Of a stretch of 64,000 nucleotides of DNA, positions 10,301-19,300 are shown in pieces. The stretch's first letter is position 1; every line of letters starts with the position of its first letter. Source of the stretch: Fimbriimonas sp. (GTDB lineage Bacteria; Armatimonadota; Fimbriimonadia; Fimbriimonadales; Fimbriimonadaceae); the NCBI GenBank assembly GCA_029866005.1, contig JARXAE010000030.1:1-64000 (forward strand). The letters are read 5' to 3'. The notes beneath the pieces were generated by a model. That model was given only the letters and a program-made list of their open reading frames with translations, had not been told where the DNA came from and searched no databases. The translations under genes and the position numbers were made by a program.

Positions 10301-11449
10301 CGTAGGATCAACCAGCCGTTCGTTACGGGCCCCGGTGACACGAATATCTGCCGTTCCAAAACCGGCAGATGTTGGGGTTGCCATGTAGCCATCGGTTTCA
10401 GCGGAGAACAGAGCAGCGTCCGCAAGAACTGCAAAGCGGTTATCCGGCTTTGCGAGCGTCACTTCTTCCATCAACTGATCAACATCGTTCCGCGGGATCG
10501 TGTTGTACAGAGTAATGCTGATTGGATTGAGGACCAGTGGCGCCAACGGGTTAACGCCGAGATATGGGAAGACCTGATTGGTCGGACCGCCTCCATTTCC
10601 GAGACGCACCCAGCCAGCGCCAGATCTCCATGTGTCAACAACATCAACGTACTTCTGGCCGAAACCGTAAGTGATTTCATAAACCTGGTACCGAGCTTGA
10701 AAAACGTTAACACCGGCACCGTTCTTGACCGGACCTTGAGGAATCCAGACATAGAGAGCGTAATCCTTCGGAGTAAGGTTGTTAGCCGGAACGAACAAAG
10801 GTCCAACTTGTGTGCTTGTCATCGGTTGGAACGTCCAAGTCCAAGTACGGAGGTTTCCAGGTACTGCTGCAATCCTTGGGTCTCCACCAACGCCGGCGGC
10901 AGACGAAGTCGTACTCTGCCAAACGTGGGATGGGAAGCGCTGGGTGTAGTTTCGTTGTTGGAAGCCAGGTGCGTTCACCGTGTTAACATTGCGCCGAACG
11001 TAGAGGTCTTGGGTGAACTGCGCTTCTCGATCCGAGTCTGGCGTATTCCACACCCCAAGTGACGTCACAACGCCGTTTGGAAGCGGGTCATACGGCCCGA
11101 CATTGTTTCCTGTTTCATCAAGGTTGACTGCGGCGGGAAGTCCAGCTCCAACCGCATCGGTGTTATCGATCCGAGTTCGGAATGGATTGATTTCGTTGAG
11201 GCGTAGCGAATCAACTTCCCGAGCAGATTGGAATGGAGCAAACCAGCGAAGCGCCGATGGGAGGCGTCCGCCCATGCCATCAGTGCCTTCGACGCGCAGA
11301 TATCCGGGACCGGAGTTCAGGACATTGCCATTGACACCTGTCCTGGCGTTTCCACCTTTCAAGTTGGGGTGATCCGTGGTGGATTGCCCAAAACTGCTCA
11401 CCACCAGGGTGAGTCCGATTACGCTTAGTAGTCCTTTCATTGTTTGCAT
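4337..11449 (-). CDS. Giant secreted beta-propeller protein, candidate pilus-tip adhesin (about 2370 aa)
   Basis: I chose the ATG at 11447-11449 because GAGG sits six bases before it; the longer TTG start at 11461 has no such site. A signal peptide (MKGLLSVIGLTLVVSSFGQ) leads into a very large extracellular protein. In numbering from the TTG, a golvesin/xanthan-lyase-CBD-like beta-sandwich is at about 225-355 (YALYVWIP ... YVDVVDTWRSGAGWVRLGN ... FAVLADAALF). A second copy is at about 470-575 (YEIQMYVGG ... GWVRIGDKRYAH ... IYVDQFRFVG). PQQ/quinoprotein-type propeller blades run from about 605 to 1025 (GRIHCLNAAGNGDG, GRVFSIAMEG, GRMYCLDAAGDFN, GTLVSMNVDTG, GYVYGINADTGAVQW). The remaining 1350 residues are beta-rich with no family I can name. 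No enzyme active site is visible. Placed last after the minor-pilin genes, it resembles PilY1-class tip proteins in position and in having a propeller; that role is inference. Confidence 0.75.
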   Translation of the reverse strand: MQTMKGLLSVIGLTLVVSSFGQSTTDHPNLKGGNARTGVNGNVLNSGPGYLRVEGTDGMGGRLPSALRWFAPFQSAREVDSLRLNEINPFRTRIDNTDAVGAGLPAAVNLDETGNNVGPYDPLPNGVVTSLGVWNTPDSDREAQFTQDLYVRRNVNTVNAPGFQQRNYTQRFPSHVWQSTTSSAAGVGGDPRIAAVPGNLRTWTWTFQPMTSTQVGPLFVPANNLTPKDYALYVWIPQGPVKNGAGVNVFQARYQVYEITYGFGQKYVDVVDTWRSGAGWVRLGNGGGPTNQVFPYLGVNPLAPLVLNPISITLYNTIPRNDVDQLMEEVTLAKPDNRFAVLADAALFSAETDGYMATPTSAGFGTADIRVTGARNERLVDPTTIPAVGQYKVKPFTVAKGVLTSYDFNTGNVRWKYSPLETSSRTIALDENGANFTPTGGFAADTDNPLARGGTYLKCPSVNNVAADESVTVAPSTDIPDGSYEIQMYVGGDVALPAVAYAQQAQYEVFIGGVSQGRFPINLAGPAGWVRIGDKRYAHSTALPITVVMENRSDLPGDLGKSIYVDQFRFVGSATSEFKSTPVHTRAFVRLTPAGAPVETNVVIAADEQGRIHCLNAAGNGDGTTTCYWTYPSERTTALDPNLEQGQDATDPNISGTFQKFDGEADTLSAAMPANFDLSTAVVHRLNVTQPTLPLPTVVQRDFLVIGSTNGRVFSIAMEGRGDFNNAANIHGTTFRSWTYPETFPAAVEQTTRLGAITSVVQATATVGGVVRPVVFVGTEQGRMYCLDAAGDFNYAGNNELKTTVLWQYPSATSETLGAISGAPVYDAANNRLFFGTEMLDDNPGTLVSMNVDTGLPNWVNGTDTVTATVPNRLDWYSGMAYVSQAEITSLPGSVTALTTPSMLFAMNENGYVYGINADTGAVQWRTNELQSGGVGSIIYSNIRTEDAGAGALADFPVIFVPTASGRFSALFCRLGEETRFGNRSAWGYNMNDAVHSSMTVSNKWLFGASANGFLFAWSDFVNPGGTLPIGFIPPGSEFVPDNNRDPLYEDYRNAECAFLSREGYIRLRKSIPGGAKGVENFASVIDTAAPYTKPYGKVLPPFRSTHGEAFEWGETIYLVVYNFPVRTQDTNGNDVPPPIVEATVTSEGRPGRPIAAEARLFADKTELDGDGGYAIYQIPLTAGGNTSQVPGPGSIRIQLRTSATNRNGTMQAISLNPAVTNLDYQVANPLAIRVASTNFDQLGYTIDPTREDALANGSRNLNVTGIGLVNGAQFGSSVGIASHGGSKKVSIEVTDRSLITLQRGEGRGLDGVRVDRRDLRWQGGSGSVLKPFGSMPASIVGLFANFEDLPIKFPNDSLDYPDVRRENVRVRKDPNGNVENPVFNGVTLRGPRDVSGNPVDESTASARALIPTVFEFQVEVPKYQPTNLGGNSLANQYGNTTSWSAGYAGRFTVFIDSDNNNQFGGSSREANRSFNLATAVAPDTKIVIGTPNVELGSLAAGAGYDTRLAYGPIAPYRTLNLASVFNPSAVEYTDMFKPFVAYNEGNVNLLNVRLAKGTAEVAGAAITQYWPWQLLSLGNNDQVWLDSATDVHSDLDTRFAPQLGASGLNYVVVQKPRVGDKRGRELKVNPSSRINPNLPGSGGLLQPMLGTLSRDARIGVTPPIGTPVGRYSQTMRLIEDLGQSGIGGFNDESISLGYTASGSMNLFEAFSDPTFQVSFTIKETQLTGGSSKFTDTFVSGATPVNSLAPAQWSDIQPSGVRRTNGTLMMAFASNRPSLYPAFGNPDPNSKNFGVYLSRIQGAGLGAPDGRGEDSWLRDLNKFTPADPANRRWTDFTGNILPSFITNATFPATLTTGVPTGGASIGGTIIATENRISHPTFPSGGDRSLNGAPMNRLALAMIGETKRQTASGPILDSRLMISEVALDGTAGTPVVLDADPMMIKGRPSVVQNGNAVSVFYAGSSNGTSSIYQVVYTLGGTFAVPTQLRFGKGFESVSDPAAVLQRRSTGETDLVLTFTGRLRGSGVTEVLTTKYLLDPVTLAVQTNVPTYFGQPNTVGGSLVESITFDSKFNGFRARGTNWAGTFTLRSAAGVSVFADATGIPTDTPVQTLDRETGLLSYPTIFGGRVTIDPALGLIRFTSSQLPKSTQMVLSYVPTQLRLTGASSSGYSAPSMLFDGRLSPGNTAVTPALWFTPSGGVEPNGSVNTLADRFILTAVRGAVSGGQTSRPVMTSFRYGVRLGRAVLVNSNGTLGEPMTVSGNTGSYQLDAAAGRIYFTHFDDNRLVRIQIGSGATAIDVTRPVSLIGETVEEFVPMESALNEANMSLFIDPMGDALNRREIIWMIWSSMRKGAPSLFFQTMARKTTPHLPN

Positions 11450-11473
11450 GCTTTGCCTCAAGCTGCTGGTTCT

Positions 11474-14400
11474 TTATCGTCGATCTGCAAAAACAGGGAG
11501 TGAGAGTCCTCGGGTGCCCTCTACCGGGCCAAACAGGAGCTTGATACTCTTGAAGTTGAAGCCCAAGTTGTGCGCGAAGAGAGAGAATCCGGGTTTGTCG
11601 ATGTCCGCAAGAACGCCGGTTCCGAAGGCTCCGTCGACTTGTACGACTTCACCATCGAATGCCGAGTTCCCGAGAGTAACTCCGTTGTAGCCGTTGACAA
11701 CCATGACGTTGTCATCATCAATGCGTCGAGCATAGGTTGGGAAGAACTTGAGTGGGTTATTTGCACTGACCACCCCAGCGGCAGCGGCTGGTCTTCTCAT
11801 GCTCTGATATGCCCATGAAGGAAGCATCCATCGAGTGTTGAGCGCGACAGGATTTGCCGAATCAGCGAGAACCTCGTAGACTCCAGTTGCGTCTGCAATC
11901 ATGATCGTGTAGAGCGGAGCACCGATGCCTTGAATCAAGGACGCTGTGACCGATTGGAGATTGACCATGGGTCTCTCCCTCGCCAAAATGTCTGCCGCCG
12001 CATTTGTTGACCAAGTCCCCGTCGTGAAGTCCCAACGCATGGTGTGGTTCACCGCGGGAGTGTTGAACGTGCTGAATACGCGATAGCCGCCTGCAATAGT
12101 CGGGTCAAAAATCACGATCCCGCCGTTTCCAGTTTGATCCGTTCTGCTATTGGTCGGTGCTAGATCACCAACTCCGGAGCCGCCCTCGCCTGAATCTCTG
12201 CGGGTTGGCGCCTTACCACCGAGACCAGCAATGACCACAAAGCGATTTCCGACTTGCAACCGCGTAAAGCTGTTGTATCCCCATCCTGCGCCACTGACTT
12301 CGGAAGGCGAATGCCAAAGCAACGTTCCTTCGCTCAGCCGGCTTGTGATTCGGCCTGTAGCCGCGTCTTGAGCATATCGATCAACAAGCTCAATAAGTCG
12401 CCCGTTCCCCTGATCGGCGACCAAGTAGTGAACCCAGTACTCTTGAGCCTGAGCGCCCGAGAACCGGTTGTTTCCACCGCTTCCAACTGGCGTCTCTTGC
12501 GATACCCAAGTCCACGCGTCTCGTGGGTTTGAGAACTCAAGCGACTCGTTAGACTTGTAACCCGTTGGTACAAACGCTGAATCAATCGTCATTTCGGAGA
12601 CAACTCTTCCGACCACCCCAGAAGGATTCATTCGGAACACCCGACCCTTGTCACTATCGACGACGAGCACGTCGCTTGATCCTGGGATCGGATAGATTCG
12701 GGTGGGTCGTCCGAGTTGTCGAAGGTTAACGGCTGCCGTACTGCCACCTGTCGATCCCGAGATGACCGCCTTGCTGGAATCGAAAAGTGGGTTGCCACTT
12801 GGATCTAGAAGAGCAATTCGACCTTCGTCGGCCACCCACGTGTTTGCTCGTCTGAATCCGTACACACGCTCGTTGTTCCAAGCGGCAAGCAATCCATCTC
12901 CAGCAACAACGCCGAAACTACTAGGTGTAAACCCTAATCCGGTCGTTCCCGAGGTTTTGAGGACGCACTGGTTAATGCGAACCACGAAGTCCTCAAAAGA
13001 CAACTGACCAAAGTCAGTTGAATTGCGCGGGGACTGAGGCCAGATATAGGCTTGGCTCGGCCGGATTCGATTGATGGAGAGTTCAGTAGCCGTGAACGAA
13101 TTCGCCGCCCGAACATAGTCCATTGAGATGACTTGTCGCAAGTAAGGACGAGCCTGGTCTGCAACGATTTCAAGTGGCTGGAAGTTGGCGGGATTCGTCG
13201 TGAACGCGCCAGCATCGTTAGGTCGCTTTGCCTGACCTGGATCAATATTGGTATTGAGGGCCATGACAATTGCTTCCTCCCGGAAGTTCGGATCACCAGG
13301 GAATACACCGTTGAGAATCGGAGGTAAGAACGACTTGCCGCTGACAAAAACTGTATTTCCAGTTCCTAGCGCGGTGCTACTCAACTGAGTTCCGTGCAGG
13401 ATCGTGTACCACTTAAGCGGGTTCCAGCGATCGCCCTGTTGCGAAGGATCAATGACGATGTCTTGGAGACCGTCCTGTCGAATAATGACCGGCTGGCTCA
13501 CGCTAATTGAATCCGTGATCTGCCCTCTCTGAGCGGTGAATAGGTTATCAAGTCGGATGATTCCACCAACTTGCCCCTCCTCTTTTTCGACTCGAACTCG
13601 ATCCGGCGGCAGCGCCGAGAATGTGGTCGGGTTCGTTGGGTCAGAAGATCGAGCCATGTCCGGTTGGACAATGATCGCGTTCTGCCCGAGTCTTCGTCCA
13701 ACGCGAATTTCTCGAGTGGAAGCATCGTCGGAGAAGCAAAGAAGAGCCCCCGCTGGGACACTGAATCCACCAAGATTTCGCTTCGCGCCGCTAACAGCAA
13801 CGTAGACCTCACCGTTCCTGATGACCGGAGCGCCTTGGAAGGTGGCTAGGCGATATCCGCCACCGAGAACAAAGTTCAAGTTGATCGAGCCAGCTCCAAC
13901 TGGAACCGTCAGGTTTTGCACCGGATCATTGTCGGCCAGAACTGCTTGAACCGTTGTAGATGTCCCGTTGTTGGCGAAGCTGTGCTGAGGGTAAAGATCC
14001 CACTTCCACGGGCATCGGAACTGGCCTCGACCTTCTTCGCGGATCGCGAAAAGCGAGCCGTTATAGTCATTGACGTTGAACGCGGCTGGGTTGGCGTTTT
14101 GGGTGCTGACCGTCGCGTAGATGGTGCCCGTTGGTGAGAGAGCAATACCACCGATCACCGTTCTTTGGAGACCTGTTGGCGATGGGAAGTTAAGTCTTCC
14201 GCGCTCGATGCCTGCGGTGAGGCTTGGAAAAGACGCGCCCCAATCAATCGTGTAGTCAACTCGTACGCCGTTATCTGGATCCACGCCTACCGGTGGCCAG
14301 ACGGCCATCGGACTGAGGGTCAGCGAAACCGTGCCGTTGCTTTGGGTGACGGCTCCGGTGAAGAGTGAGGCCATCTGAGCAGCGGTAAAGAGGGTGCCAT

Positions 14401-16387
14401 CATTGCGCAGAATTGAAAGGCGGAATCCCAGCGGATCGCCTGCGCCGGCACTCAGGTAAATCGGAAGACCACCCTGTGTTGCGGCACGAGTCGTGATTGC
14501 AACGACCCCACCGGATTCTGCAACAGACGTTGGCCTTTCGCCCTTTACACCCGCCCAAATCGACATGACACCGGCGTTAGCCTGAGGAGACGGTTGCTCC
14601 TTGAGTGGCGCGTACACCACCTTGTCGAGCCCGCCAGAGTTGTCCATGATCGGGATGTATCCGACTGTCGGAGAACCTGAAATTCGCTGGATTGCGGCAG
14701 CAGTGCCTCCGAACACAAAGTTGTTACCGGAGATCGGGCTTTGAACGACGCTGAGAGTTCGAAGATCAACCTGCCACATGCGCCCAACGTCCTGACCGGA
14801 AGAGTTCACCGTATCGGCAACATAAGCAATTCCTTCGTGAACCGTGGGTGCAACTGGCCATTCGCCAGCAACCAAAGATGCGGCTCCGCCGGCGCCTGGA
14901 GTAAGCAGGGCATCCGGTGCAAGGGCTAGTCCAGCGCGCAATCGACGATTATTGTCGAATAGGGAGAAAATTGCGAGCTGACCGTTTTCGGTGGTAACCA
15001 AAACCAGATCCCGTAGCGCTAGAGTGGCTGCTGACGGCACCTCAACGCAGACTGCACTTGAAATTCTTCCTGGGAAAATGTTGCTCGCCCAGATGAGATC
15101 GCGATCCTCGCCAAGGCTGAGATCGGTACTGCCATCGTCCTGATTTCCGTCTCCGTCGGCGTCGCTACGTGGATCCCCGTCGAGGACGACGACTCGATTG
15201 TCAGCGACTGCGACGGTCAGCCCTTTGTAGATAACCGGTGCTCGACCATTGCGCTCAGTAGCTGTGTAGATCGAACCAGTGCCATAAGCAGCGTTCCATG
15301 TCTGGAGTAGCGGGGCACCGACGTCAATGAACGAACCAAAGTTTCTTCGGCTTCCCGAGCCGTTCTGAGCCGACTCTGCTGCGAGCGAAATGACGTTAAC
15401 GGCAAACTTAATAGCGGCCGAGGCTTCTACAGAAGCAGCCCCCGATCGTCCGAGTTGGCCGTTCGGATCCGCCGCGAAAAACCTTCGATTCGTCGAAGCA
15501 CTCGTCCGATTCGCCATTTCAGAAGTGCCGCGCGAAGTTACAACAACATAGCCGTCGCCAACCCTTCCATACATTGCGGTTGGGCTTCCCGCAGCCGCGG
15601 TAACGGGCTTGAGATGGCTAAACGAGCCGGTCACTCCAACAATACTGTTCAGGAGAGGAGCCACGGATGCCGCACCCTCAACCGAGAGGTCAACCGGATT
15701 GATATTGCCTCGGAAAATCGCCTCCGTTCCATAGGTCGGTCCGATTGCTAGAGTCTGAATTTCGTTATTCGTCAAGGTGTTCGGATAGCGAAGCAGCGGA
15801 CTCTGTAGATCCCACTGCGGGTTTGCGTTTGGAGTACCTGGATAAGTGAGCCGGAAGGGGAAAACACTACCGTTCGCTTGATCAAACGAACCAAATGCCA
15901 GGTCAACCCATAGGACACCACCCTTGTCCACAAATCGTCGCAGTCGTTCTCGGTCTCCTGGAGAGACCTGCAAATTTGGCGTCGTGACCTGAAGCAGTCC
16001 AACATCGAGCTGCCCCATCTCTTCGTCATTCAATCCGGCAACGTCAAGCCACCAGTAGCCAGCCATTCGCTTGGTTTGCTCAACTCCCGGACCCGGTGTA
16101 TCGGCATAAATTGAAGAAAAGAAGGTTGCAGATTGAGCCGTGAGAACTCCCGCGGCAAGAGGGTTGAAAACGTTCCACCCTGCCGGCTTGAGAGCAACAT
16201 TGGAGTCCACGTTGAACCAAACGTGAGGTGCAGTCGCGGAGTAGCCTGGACCGGCCGGAAGGTGGTCGCCATTCAGGTGGAAGTAAGCGGCCCGAATGTC
16301 CGTTTTTCGCATTGCATAGCTCTGTTGAGCCGCAGAAGCCCCAGCGATTGCTAGGGCACCAAGGGCGAGGGTTATTCGAGTAATCAC
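11474..16387 (-). CDS. Giant secreted beta-propeller protein with DUF4159/GATase-like N-terminal domain (1637 aa)
   Basis: The GTG start at 16385-16387 overlaps the preceding stop in a GTGA junction and has GGAG seven bases upstream. It has a signal peptide (ALGALAIAGASAAQQ). Residues about 30-340 look like a DUF4159/ThuA-type class-I-GATase fold: YWWLDVAGLNDEEMGQLDVG, then a helix and VDKGGVLWVDLAF. An Asp-rich loop at 403-423 (LDGDPRSDADGDGNQDDG) has the DxDxDG spacing of calcium sites. Propeller-like repeats with NGQLAIFSLFDNNRRLRAGL and GSLFAIREEG elements follow. The C-terminal third has further propeller or strand repeats (GRVFRMNPSG, GNGRLIELVD). The gene ends 12 bases (24 from the preferred start) before the 2370-aa gene and is surely co-transcribed with it. 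Export is well supported. A role as a pilus-tip or surface protein is inferred from position and the propeller/calcium-loop combination seen in PilY1. Confidence 0.75.
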   Translation of the reverse strand: MITRITLALGALAIAGASAAQQSYAMRKTDIRAAYFHLNGDHLPAGPGYSATAPHVWFNVDSNVALKPAGWNVFNPLAAGVLTAQSATFFSSIYADTPGPGVEQTKRMAGYWWLDVAGLNDEEMGQLDVGLLQVTTPNLQVSPGDRERLRRFVDKGGVLWVDLAFGSFDQANGSVFPFRLTYPGTPNANPQWDLQSPLLRYPNTLTNNEIQTLAIGPTYGTEAIFRGNINPVDLSVEGAASVAPLLNSIVGVTGSFSHLKPVTAAAGSPTAMYGRVGDGYVVVTSRGTSEMANRTSASTNRRFFAADPNGQLGRSGAASVEASAAIKFAVNVISLAAESAQNGSGSRRNFGSFIDVGAPLLQTWNAAYGTGSIYTATERNGRAPVIYKGLTVAVADNRVVVLDGDPRSDADGDGNQDDGSTDLSLGEDRDLIWASNIFPGRISSAVCVEVPSAATLALRDLVLVTTENGQLAIFSLFDNNRRLRAGLALAPDALLTPGAGGAASLVAGEWPVAPTVHEGIAYVADTVNSSGQDVGRMWQVDLRTLSVVQSPISGNNFVFGGTAAAIQRISGSPTVGYIPIMDNSGGLDKVVYAPLKEQPSPQANAGVMSIWAGVKGERPTSVAESGGVVAITTRAATQGGLPIYLSAGAGDPLGFRLSILRNDGTLFTAAQMASLFTGAVTQSNGTVSLTLSPMAVWPPVGVDPDNGVRVDYTIDWGASFPSLTAGIERGRLNFPSPTGLQRTVIGGIALSPTGTIYATVSTQNANPAAFNVNDYNGSLFAIREEGRGQFRCPWKWDLYPQHSFANNGTSTTVQAVLADNDPVQNLTVPVGAGSINLNFVLGGGYRLATFQGAPVIRNGEVYVAVSGAKRNLGGFSVPAGALLCFSDDASTREIRVGRRLGQNAIIVQPDMARSSDPTNPTTFSALPPDRVRVEKEEGQVGGIIRLDNLFTAQRGQITDSISVSQPVIIRQDGLQDIVIDPSQQGDRWNPLKWYTILHGTQLSSTALGTGNTVFVSGKSFLPPILNGVFPGDPNFREEAIVMALNTNIDPGQAKRPNDAGAFTTNPANFQPLEIVADQARPYLRQVISMDYVRAANSFTATELSINRIRPSQAYIWPQSPRNSTDFGQLSFEDFVVRINQCVLKTSGTTGLGFTPSSFGVVAGDGLLAAWNNERVYGFRRANTWVADEGRIALLDPSGNPLFDSSKAVISGSTGGSTAAVNLRQLGRPTRIYPIPGSSDVLVVDSDKGRVFRMNPSGVVGRVVSEMTIDSAFVPTGYKSNESLEFSNPRDAWTWVSQETPVGSGGNNRFSGAQAQEYWVHYLVADQGNGRLIELVDRYAQDAATGRITSRLSEGTLLWHSPSEVSGAGWGYNSFTRLQVGNRFVVIAGLGGKAPTRRDSGEGGSGVGDLAPTNSRTDQTGNGGIVIFDPTIAGGYRVFSTFNTPAVNHTMRWDFTTGTWSTNAAADILARERPMVNLQSVTASLIQGIGAPLYTIMIADATGVYEVLADSANPVALNTRWMLPSWAYQSMRRPAAAAGVVSANNPLKFFPTYARRIDDDNVMVVNGYNGVTLGNSAFDGEVVQVDGAFGTGVLADIDKPGFSLFAHNLGFNFKSIKLLFGPVEGTRGLSLPVFADRR

Positions 16388-19300
16388 TTTACTTCTCCAA
16401 AGAATGCAAGGGTTGGGCTGACGGGTAGCCTCGGCATCGGCGGTAGCTGATGCGTCACTCCGTTCAGAGTTGTTGTTCGAATCGCAGGGTTAACCGGGTC
16501 GTTCAGCGGGGTGTTGGTCGAGAATCCGTTGGCACGTCCGGTAGCGAGCATCGGATCGTAGCTGACAATCAAGTTCTCAGTGAACGGCCTTCCGGCTGGG
16601 TTAGCCTTCGTCCAATCACTCACGTGAGAGACCGGGATAAAGCGGCTGGCACCAGTTGCAGGATTAAAGACTCCGGCTTGTTTGGTTGGAATCCAGCCCC
16701 ACTTCTTTTGCCATTCGGCTTGCTGAGCAATTGGTGGAGCCATATTCTCGGCAATCGACCCAACGATGTTGATCTTGATGTCGGCAGGCTCAGCATAGAA
16801 TGGCGCATAGGGCGTCGTTCCGAAATTCTCCAGGCGCTCTTGAGCCGCTTGGTTTCGAGCAGCGGCCGTCCCACCAAGGGCGGTAACTCGTTGCTCAAAC
16901 ACATCGCGTCGGTCGTTGGGGTTCGTGTTGAACCAATCGCCCGGGATGACAAAGAAGGAGCCCTCTTCGGCAAAGATCGAAGCTTCGATTCGCACGTCCA
17001 TGGGCACGGCGGCCGAGCGAGCCAGCATGTAGTTGCCACTTGCCTGAGTACCGAACTGGGTGAGACCAAGTTCGAGGTAGTTCGTGTTCTGCATCAAGAG
17101 CTCGTAGTTGTTGCTATTGAACGTGTTCAGGAACCGGTTGTTAACAAGATCAAGTGTTGTCGCCGCAGGAGTAATCAGAGGAATCTGAACAGTTTCAAAC
17201 TTGGGCGACTGTTGCCAGGCTTCATTTCCAAGTCCATAGATTGGCGCGAACGCTGGCGCAGGACCAGGATTGTTGATTGACGCCCAGATGATCTGCGCTG
17301 TATTGGTCTGTGAGCCAAGAGTCTCGAACTGGTACGGCGCAACGCCAGCTACCTGGTTACCAGCATTGACTTGCATGTTGAAGAATGCGTTCGCAGGACC
17401 TGGATTAGTGAACTCGAGCGCATGGGTCAGCAAGAGATTCGTGTTTTCACGTGCGGTTGTACCCGTGGGGTTGTTAGGCGCAGCAGGATTCCACTCGAAA
17501 TAACCGAGCGATGCTGGGACTCGGCTCTCGAACGGAAGGATCGTAGAACCGTCCACAGGGCTGAGGGGCGAGAGCGGAAGATCAACCTGAAGTGTCATCG
17601 CGCCATCCGGAGCTCCAAGCTTTACTGGGCTATAGCCTCCAACTCCGCTTGAGGCGAGTGCGACGCTGGCGTTACGCTCGCTGGAAGGTCCCGTGAACAT
17701 CGTCGGATTGAGCGCGACATAATCCTTTGCCATCAGCATCAACGCAGACTTTGAGGCCCGGTTAAGACGTCCATTGGTGAGGACTGCCGGGGTAGCTGAG
17801 GTGACGTCGTTTGCTTGAACACCCTTTAGGAGGCTTCCTTCAATATAGATCGTGCGACCGGAGACGAGGCTGATTTGCACATCCGTAGGGATGACTCCTC
17901 GGACTCTGACGTTGCCTTCGAAGTACATCACACCGTTGAAGACGGACCCGTTCATGTACTGAGCTGGAGTCAAAGTTCCGTTGATGGAGGCCCCAATGCC
18001 TGGAGTTGCTTGGTTAACGATGCGAATCTGACCGTCAGTTCCATAGCCAATTCGATAGCGAATTGCAGTGAGTCCGGTGTCGGATCCATCTGGGTTGCGC
18101 CAGGTGCGCTCGTTCACGTTTTGGTCAGGGAAGGCGTTGCGACTGACGATGAAGCCATCCTTGTCAAAGTGGACCATCGCACCAACCGGGATGTAAAACG
18201 GTCCGTGCCAACCTGATCGGAAGGTGACACCGTCCCCGTAAGGATTAAGCCAGTCTTGAACCAACGAAGCAGATCCACCAGCATTTCGGCGACCTTCTTC
18301 ATCGACGGGAGTTTGGTAATCAGAGAAGTTGTCAACGTAGACTCCTTCGCCATGACCAAACTGCCCGCTAAAAGCTGCTCCTCCCTGGAGTCGACCCGAA
18401 TCGCGGGTCATCTTGACGTAGCGGCTGATTGCTGAGGCCTCTCCACCTTCGCCTGTACCGAGGATGGAAGGTGAGGTCAAATATCCAACATTTCTGGCGT
18501 CTTGGTTCGCATCAGTTCCGGGGAGACCGTCGCGAATGATGCCGCCGAGTGTGGAGAACAGATTGCTATAGCTGTCCATGACCGGAGCCGGAGTTGTGTT
18601 CAGCCAAGAACTGGTGATTGGGTTCCACTCTGACCTGCGAATAGAAACTTGCGCACCATTCTCAGTTGCAACTGCGCCCGAAGCAAAGATTCCTTCACCG
18701 AGCGACTTGTTGAGACTGAACTCAGTGTTTCCAACGAACTTCACATCAGTGTTCGCCCTGAGCGAACCTCCAAAGAAGACGGTTGAGGCTGTCGCAGATG
18801 GACCACCCGGGCCAAAATCAGGAACACTGGCTAGTCCACCGTGACCCATCGGGGAGTTGACCGCGAGACCTTCCGGAATACCGGCGATATTCTCACGGTA
18901 TCGAGCACCCGAGTCAATTGACATTCCAAGCTCAAGGGGCTGGGCGATCCGGTTCTTGTTGGTAACAAATCGAGCGTAGTCAATAATCCCAATCTGCGCA
19001 AAAGCGATGAGCTTTCGGCCCGTGATCTCTTTGGAGTCGTACTCGCGCATTCTTGCAATCTCGGTCACCATGACCGCTTGCGATGCGAAGCCGATATATT
19101 GCACAGCTCCACGATTACCTGCTAGGGATGGATCGTTCGGATTAACGTCGCCTTGACGTCCAACTGACTCGATCACGAGGAAGTTATGCGCCATTCCTGG
19201 AGTCTTGAGATAACCCTCAGGTTGTGCACTGAAGTTGCTTTCGTCTCCAGCTGCGTAGCGAACTCGGATCAGTGCACGACCGCCACGATAAAGAACTCGG

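Noticed and set aside
16450-17280. Plus-strand frame of 276 codons inside the PilX-like gene
   Set aside because: Antisense shadow of a long coding region; composition and lack of motifs do not support a gene.
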